A stretch of 64,000 nt of DNA from Candidatus Eremiobacterota bacterium (GTDB taxonomy: Bacteria; Vulcanimicrobiota; CADAWZ01; Ess09-12): contig JAVHLM010000028.1 in NCBI GenBank assembly GCA_031082125.1, positions 1 to 64,000 of the forward strand, in the 5' to 3' direction. Shown here piece after piece: positions 60,239 to 64,000 of the stretch (within the stretch, counting starts at the first letter, position 1; each line of letters starts with the position of its first letter). Made by a program: the position numbers and the translations under genes. Below the pieces are notes generated by a model that ran no database searches, had not been told where the DNA came from, and saw only the letters and a program-made list of their open reading frames with translations.

Positions 60239-60538
60239 CTAGCTTTTTCCTGTGCCGCTGCAATAGTAGCACTTGCCGGTGCCGTCACAGATTGAGCATT
60301 TATTGTCAGAGCTGTTCTTCCCCGAGCCCCAGCACACCTGGCACTTCTTCGATCCGTCGCATTTTATGCACTTGCCGTCATCGCAGTGGGCCATATGGCA
60401 GCACTGGGAGGCCAGGAGGCTGTGGGGTCCCGCTGCCGGGCTCATCTCCCATGCGGTATGCATCACGACAGTGCATGCCATGTTCAGGACAAACATAATG
60501 AGGGTTGCTGTGGCGATCCTTACGACTCTCTTCTTCAT
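60239..60538 (-). CDS. Small membrane-anchored CxxCxGxG protein
   Basis: 99 residues; GGGGAGG lies just before ATG 60538. A single N-terminal hydrophobic segment (VVRIATATLIMFVLNMACTVV) anchors or exports it. The C-terminal half has four DnaJ-type CxxCxGxG-like units (CIKCDGSKKC, CQVCWGSGK, CSICDGTGKC, CYYCSGTGK), giving paired zinc sites, but without the J domain. It is the first gene of the operon controlled by the GntR regulator and two ABC-2/propeller permeases. A zinc-stabilised adaptor or chaperone at the membrane is inference. Confidence 0.65.
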   Translation of the reverse strand: MKKRVVRIATATLIMFVLNMACTVVMHTAWEMSPAAGPHSLLASQCCHMAHCDDGKCIKCDGSKKCQVCWGSGKNSSDNKCSICDGTGKCYYCSGTGKS

Positions 60539-60575
60539 GGTGACCTCCCCGGTGTATCAGTGTCATACTTCTATA

Positions 60576-60608
60576 GTGTATTATAGCAGTAATACACCTG
60601 GTTGTCAA
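60576..60608 (-). promoter_or_regulatory. Consensus promoter overlapped by an inverted-repeat operator
   Basis: On the minus strand TTGACA (60603-60608), exactly 17 bases, TATAAT (60580-60585), a full-consensus promoter. The inverted repeat GTGTATTA (60576-60583) / TAATACAC (60590-60597) with a six-base spacer covers the -10 and most of the spacer, as expected for a repressor site. Its GTGTA/TACAC ends resemble the operator type of YtrA regulators. It drives the operon 60538 to 54587. Confidence 0.75.
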
Positions 60609-60792
60609 GATGCATGATGAAAAGATATAAAAGCCCTTATTGAAGACATTTGAGGGGAAAGCAAAGAAAGGTGCGGCTGGTGCAGAAGGGAATAGCATGA
60701 TCAGAGGGAATTCAGGAGCTTCCTCCTTGAGGTGAAGCAGCACTTTGATCCGCGGCACAGATTCATTGAGGGCATGTTCCCTTCCGGCACCG

Positions 60793-63339
60793 CTACCTGG
60801 AGAGCTTCAGATAAGCTTCCACGACGGCGGGGGGAGGCGCCAGGTTCAATTCCTTTTTCAGGATCGCCTCGCACCGGTGAAAGAGCTTTACGGCCTCGTT
60901 CTTGTTTCCCAGGGCTCCGAAGCTTTCCATGAGGCCCCCGTAGGCTTCTTCGAAACAGTTGTCGAAGGCGAGGATCTTCTTCCAATATTCTATGCTCACC
61001 TCGTGCTTGTTCTTCCCGGCGAAATACCTTGCGAGGACCGAGAGAAGGTCCAGATAGCTGTTCCTCGTCAGCAGGCGGATGTCATCGCTCCACTCGTCGT
61101 AGGTCCCCTCCATGAATTCTCCGGTGACGAGCCTTTCGGCTTTCTGAAGCTCCGGGAGCCCTTCTTCCCACTCTCTGCGCTCAAAACAATAGCGGCCTCT
61201 GCTGAAATGCCTCTCAAACTCATCCAGGTCGGTCCACACCGGCATCTTTCTGTTGAGCATGTACCGCCCTTTCTGGTTGACAAGGAGTTTCTTGGCTGCG
61301 GTGCCAAGCATCGGGGCAAGGATTCTCCGTATGAGGGAGATGGTGTTGTGAAGCGCATGGCGTCCCCTCTCGCCGAAATCACACCAGAACATGTCAACGA
61401 GCCTGTCCTCACGCTCCCCGTCACTGCGGCGGGATGCCAGGTAGGCAAAGAGGCTCTTCGCCTTGCGGGTTGTCCACGCCTCGTCACCGATGAGGGTGCT
61501 CCCCGCCATTACCCTGAATTTTCCGAAAAAGAAGACCTGGAGCGGTACAATGTCTCCTGTGCTCTCCGCCGCGCCGATTGAAGAGAGAACCCTGGAGGCG
61601 CTATCGGCGACAAGCCTGTCAGAATCAGCCTGGGCTTTCACCAGCAGGGCTCTCGCCCTCACATCCTTGAGGTCTTTCAGGATCGATATGACCTTGAGCT
61701 TCAGGGTGATCTCCTTTTCGCCGGCGAGACTCTCCAGCAGTGCCATCAGGGCACCCTGCGAATCTTTGAACAATGCTCCTATCTCATCTACAAGGAGACT
61801 GCCTTTGAGCGCATGGCGGATCACCATGGTGGAGAGCTCTTCGTGCCTTGTGAGGATATCGTAAAAACGCTCTCTCGCCATGGTTTCCATGAGGCCCCTT
61901 AAAAGGCTGAGGTATTCAGGTCCTTCCGCCTTGCCGGCACTCACGAGACATGAGCAGAGGAGAAGCTCTGCCTCGCTCTGATGATAAGATGACTCCCAGA
62001 TGCGGAATACCTCAAGGGCGGCCTGGAGATCGTCCTCTATGCCTTCAAGAGATGACAGCCTGATCCTGCTGTAAGCAGCAAGAAGAAGCGCCCGTGCCCT
62101 CAAGAATTCAAGGGACTGCTCCCTGGCAATGCGCTGGGCCTCACAGGCAAGCTCCAAAGCTTCGCGGTGCCTGCCTGAGCGCTGAAGCATAGAGGCTCTC
62201 CCCATGAGAGCCTCTATGGAGAGCTCCTGTGACTCACCCTGAGCGATGAGGGCCAGAAGCTCAGCATAGGCGCTCTCTGCCACGGCGTAATCGCCCATAT
62301 CACCATAAACCCTGGCAAGATTCAACAAGGTGAGTGCCCTGTGATCATCCCTTTCATTGAAAGCCATGGGCATATCACTTTCACCGCCCACCTCCAGCTC
62401 CGTCATGGAAGCAAGGAGCTTCACAAGGCGGGGCTCGAAGCTTTTCCCCTGCTCCTTTTCGATAATCCTGAGGGCATCGGCTCCACTCTTCCGCTTCCTG
62501 TGGGGACGCTCACTCACGAGGCTGCTGAAAGCTTCACAGACGGCGATGATTCTTGCCTCCAGGGGAATCTGCTCTTCCCTGAGGCCACGGGGATATCCGC
62601 TTCCGTCCCACCGCTCATGGTGGCATGCGATGACCGTAGCGATTTCCTTAAGCTCCTCAAAGGGCCTCAGGAGCTCTCTTGCGAGCTGCGGATGGTTTCT
62701 GACAAGCTCCCGGTCATGCTCCGCAAACTCCCCTTTTTCCAGCATGCGGGGAGGAAGCTCAACATACCCTACGTTGTGGAGAAGGGCAGCCAGGTAGAGG
62801 TTCTGCATCCTCTCGGGGGGAAAGCCGAGCCTGCCGGCCATGGCAAGGGAAAGCCTCGCCACGTGGTCTGAATGGCCTATGAGATGGGAAATCCTGCTTT
62901 CAAAAAGCACTCCCCTGACGAGCTTGAGGAAATTCCTCCTGGAGCGCGTGAGGCTCCTGCGCTCCTGCTGCTGCCCCGCCCGCAGAAGGGCTGTCCTGAT
63001 GCTCCTGAGAAGCTCGTCTATGGAAAAAGGCTTCATCAGGTAGTCATCGACCTTCAGCTTCAGAGCCGATATGGGTGCGTCATTGCTTGCATAGGCCGTG
63101 ATCATGATGCTGCGGGCGACGGGCTGAACCTCCTTGATTGCCGATATGGTGTCGATTCCGTTGATGGCAGGCATCCTCACGTCACAGATGATGAGGTCAA
63201 AGCGCTCATTCCCGGCCATCTCTATGGCCATCCTGCCGTCATCGGCCACTGCCACGGAAAAGCCGTGGGCTTCAAGCTCCCTCTTGAGGCTCGTACGCAT
63301 GAGCCTGTCGTCATCTATGATCAGTATCCGCTCCTCCAT
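60793..63339 (-). CDS. Receiver / HD-GYP / TPR / SARP-BTAD regulator
   Basis: 848 residues. The receiver (1-120) is canonical (LIIDDDR, phospho-acceptor in IICDVRMP, MITAYAS, KPFSIDE). An HD-GYP domain (about 145-320) reads HNVGY where HDxGK is normal, while HHERWDGSGYP is intact; an Asp metal ligand is thus Asn. The middle is TPR/helical repeats. The C-terminal 210 residues resemble a SARP/BTAD activator: a winged helix (LQVFFFGKFRVMAG, then TTRKAKSLFAYLASRR) followed by TPR. The upstream kinase stop is only three bases before this start, so it is the cognate sensor. It may bind cyclic di-GMP without cutting it and act on transcription. Confidence 0.85.
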   Translation of the reverse strand: MEERILIIDDDRLMRTSLKRELEAHGFSVAVADDGRMAIEMAGNERFDLIICDVRMPAINGIDTISAIKEVQPVARSIMITAYASNDAPISALKLKVDDYLMKPFSIDELLRSIRTALLRAGQQQERRSLTRSRRNFLKLVRGVLFESRISHLIGHSDHVARLSLAMAGRLGFPPERMQNLYLAALLHNVGYVELPPRMLEKGEFAEHDRELVRNHPQLARELLRPFEELKEIATVIACHHERWDGSGYPRGLREEQIPLEARIIAVCEAFSSLVSERPHRKRKSGADALRIIEKEQGKSFEPRLVKLLASMTELEVGGESDMPMAFNERDDHRALTLLNLARVYGDMGDYAVAESAYAELLALIAQGESQELSIEALMGRASMLQRSGRHREALELACEAQRIAREQSLEFLRARALLLAAYSRIRLSSLEGIEDDLQAALEVFRIWESSYHQSEAELLLCSCLVSAGKAEGPEYLSLLRGLMETMARERFYDILTRHEELSTMVIRHALKGSLLVDEIGALFKDSQGALMALLESLAGEKEITLKLKVISILKDLKDVRARALLVKAQADSDRLVADSASRVLSSIGAAESTGDIVPLQVFFFGKFRVMAGSTLIGDEAWTTRKAKSLFAYLASRRSDGEREDRLVDMFWCDFGERGRHALHNTISLIRRILAPMLGTAAKKLLVNQKGRYMLNRKMPVWTDLDEFERHFSRGRYCFERREWEEGLPELQKAERLVTGEFMEGTYDEWSDDIRLLTRNSYLDLLSVLARYFAGKNKHEVSIEYWKKILAFDNCFEEAYGGLMESFGALGNKNEAVKLFHRCEAILKKELNLAPPPAVVEAYLKLSR

Positions 63340-63342
63340 AGG

Positions 63343-64000
63343 CTACCCCGCTTCCGGAAACTCAAAATGAAAAGCCGCGCCATTTCCTTCCCTTGATGAG
63401 ACACTCACCTTGCCGCCGTTGCTCTTCACGATCTGGAACACGACTGCGAGGCCAAGGCCCGTCCCCTCACCCACCTGCTTCGTGGTGAAAAAGGGCTCAA
63501 ATATCCTCTCGGCCGTCTTCTCGTCCATACCAGCGCCGTTGTCACTTATCTCACAATGAACCTGCCGCCCCTCTTTCCAGGTCCTTACCCTGACCTGCCT
63601 TGCCGCGTCTCCCTGCAGCTCCCTGAGGGCATCCTTCGCGTTGAGCAGTACATTCAGGAACGCCTGTGAGAGCCCGCCCCTGCGGGCCTTCACAAAGAGC
63701 CCACCGCCGAGGTTCTTCTGCACGGTGATACCCTCTTTTTCCAGCATATCCTCGATGAGGGAGAGAGCTCCCCGCAGAGGAACATTGATATCCGTCAATT
63801 CAAAGGCCTCGCCTCCCTCGGGGCGGGCAAAGCCGAGAAGCTTGCCCACTATCTCCCTGCAGCGCTGCACACCTTCCTCGATAGTCTCCAGGCGTTCTGC
63901 AAGGTCACCGGTACAGGACTGCCTTCTCAGCGAAGACACGGTGATCTCTATGGCACCGAGGGGATTGTTGATTTCGTGGGCCACGCCTGCCGCGAGCTGC
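63343..64000 (-). CDS. Histidine kinase, C-terminal part (continues beyond the window)
   Basis: The frame is open to the window end, so the sensor half is missing. Seen are a HisKA phospho-acceptor His (LAAGVAHEINNPLGAIE), a LNVLLNAKDAL N box, DNGAGMD G1, FEPFFTTK F box and GTGLGLAVVFQIV G2. It is a cytoplasmic-kinase C-terminus typical of two-component sensors. Its stop is three bases before the receiver/HD-GYP/BTAD gene, so the pair is co-translated and presumably cognate. Confidence 0.93.
   Translation of the reverse strand, partial: QLAAGVAHEINNPLGAIEITVSSLRRQSCTGDLAERLETIEEGVQRCREIVGKLLGFARPEGGEAFELTDINVPLRGALSLIEDMLEKEGITVQKNLGGGLFVKARRGGLSQAFLNVLLNAKDALRELQGDAARQVRVRTWKEGRQVHCEISDNGAGMDEKTAERIFEPFFTTKQVGEGTGLGLAVVFQIVKSNGGKVSVSSREGNGAAFHFEFPEAG

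Noticed and set aside
1-64000. CRISPR arrays, rRNA, tRNA and intact insertion sequences
   Set aside because: I saw no regular spaced repeats, no rRNA-like stretch, no obvious tRNA cloverleaf and no transposase gene; a weak tRNA could have been missed by eye.

Overview
The window looks like a piece of a GC-rich (by eye, high fifties percent) bacterial chromosome with good Shine-Dalgarno sites, several near-consensus sigma70 promoters, signal peptides and lipoprotein signals, and an unusually large share of signal-transduction genes. This suits a free-living, metabolically versatile bacterium with a large genome, perhaps from a poorly characterised phylum. Nothing in the sequence lets me name the lineage. 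I saw no rRNA, tRNA, CRISPR array or intact insertion sequence.

Region 1 (1-9400) holds small secreted, membrane and cytoplasmic proteins, many unrecognised: the end of an HNH nuclease, an SNase-fold protein that has lost its catalytic residues, a zinc-ribbon/SecD-P1-like membrane protein, two beta-propeller proteins, a zincin-like protein, a transglutaminase-like protein and a protein with an exact 24-residue repeat. Region 2 (9400-28100) is signalling: an adenylate cyclase/AAA ATPase/TPR protein, a three-gene operon (CheB-CheR-PAS, HisKA_2 kinase, HD-GYP), an orphan OmpR-type regulator bracketed by phased repeats, and an NtrC-type regulator with its kinase. Between them lie glutamate dehydrogenase, a small Cys-rich protein and a lysozyme-like protein. 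Region 3 (28100-31000) encodes a DNase-I-like hydrolase and a phospholipase-D-like protein in one operon. Neither has a signal peptide, and both share a short N-terminal motif with the lysozyme-like protein at 21801.

Region 4 (31000-47100) is the most notable. A FAD-dependent reductase, a lipoprotein and a spermidine-synthase-like protein precede a strong promoter and an operon of radical SAM enzyme, a ~2400-residue FAAL-ACP-KS-AT-KR-ACP-GNAT synthase, 3-hydroxyacyl dehydrogenase, free ACP and acyl-CoA dehydrogenase. After an opposed CoA-transferase gene comes an FkbH-like gene with its own promoter. The dehydrogenase, ACP, acyl dehydrogenase and FkbH set is the known glycerate-derived extender pathway, here without the O-methyltransferase, so it probably makes hydroxymalonyl-ACP. 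The cluster likely activates a fatty acid, extends it once with this unusual unit, reduces the ketone, and may release it by GNAT-catalysed transfer to an amine. I do not recognise this combination as a described system.

Region 5 (47100-54600) has a NicO/UreH-like transporter, a GH57 hydrolase, a MntA/HepT toxin-antitoxin pair, a beta-helix lipoprotein and peptidase T. Region 6 (54600-60600) is an operon reading leftwards from a perfect TTGACA-17-TATAAT promoter covered by an inverted repeat: a CxxCxGxG membrane protein, a GntR/YtrA regulator, an ABC ATPase, and two ABC-2 permeases each fused to a large propeller-like domain. Region 7 (60793-64000) is a histidine kinase (cut by the window end) and a receiver/HD-GYP/TPR/BTAD regulator whose HD motif reads HN.
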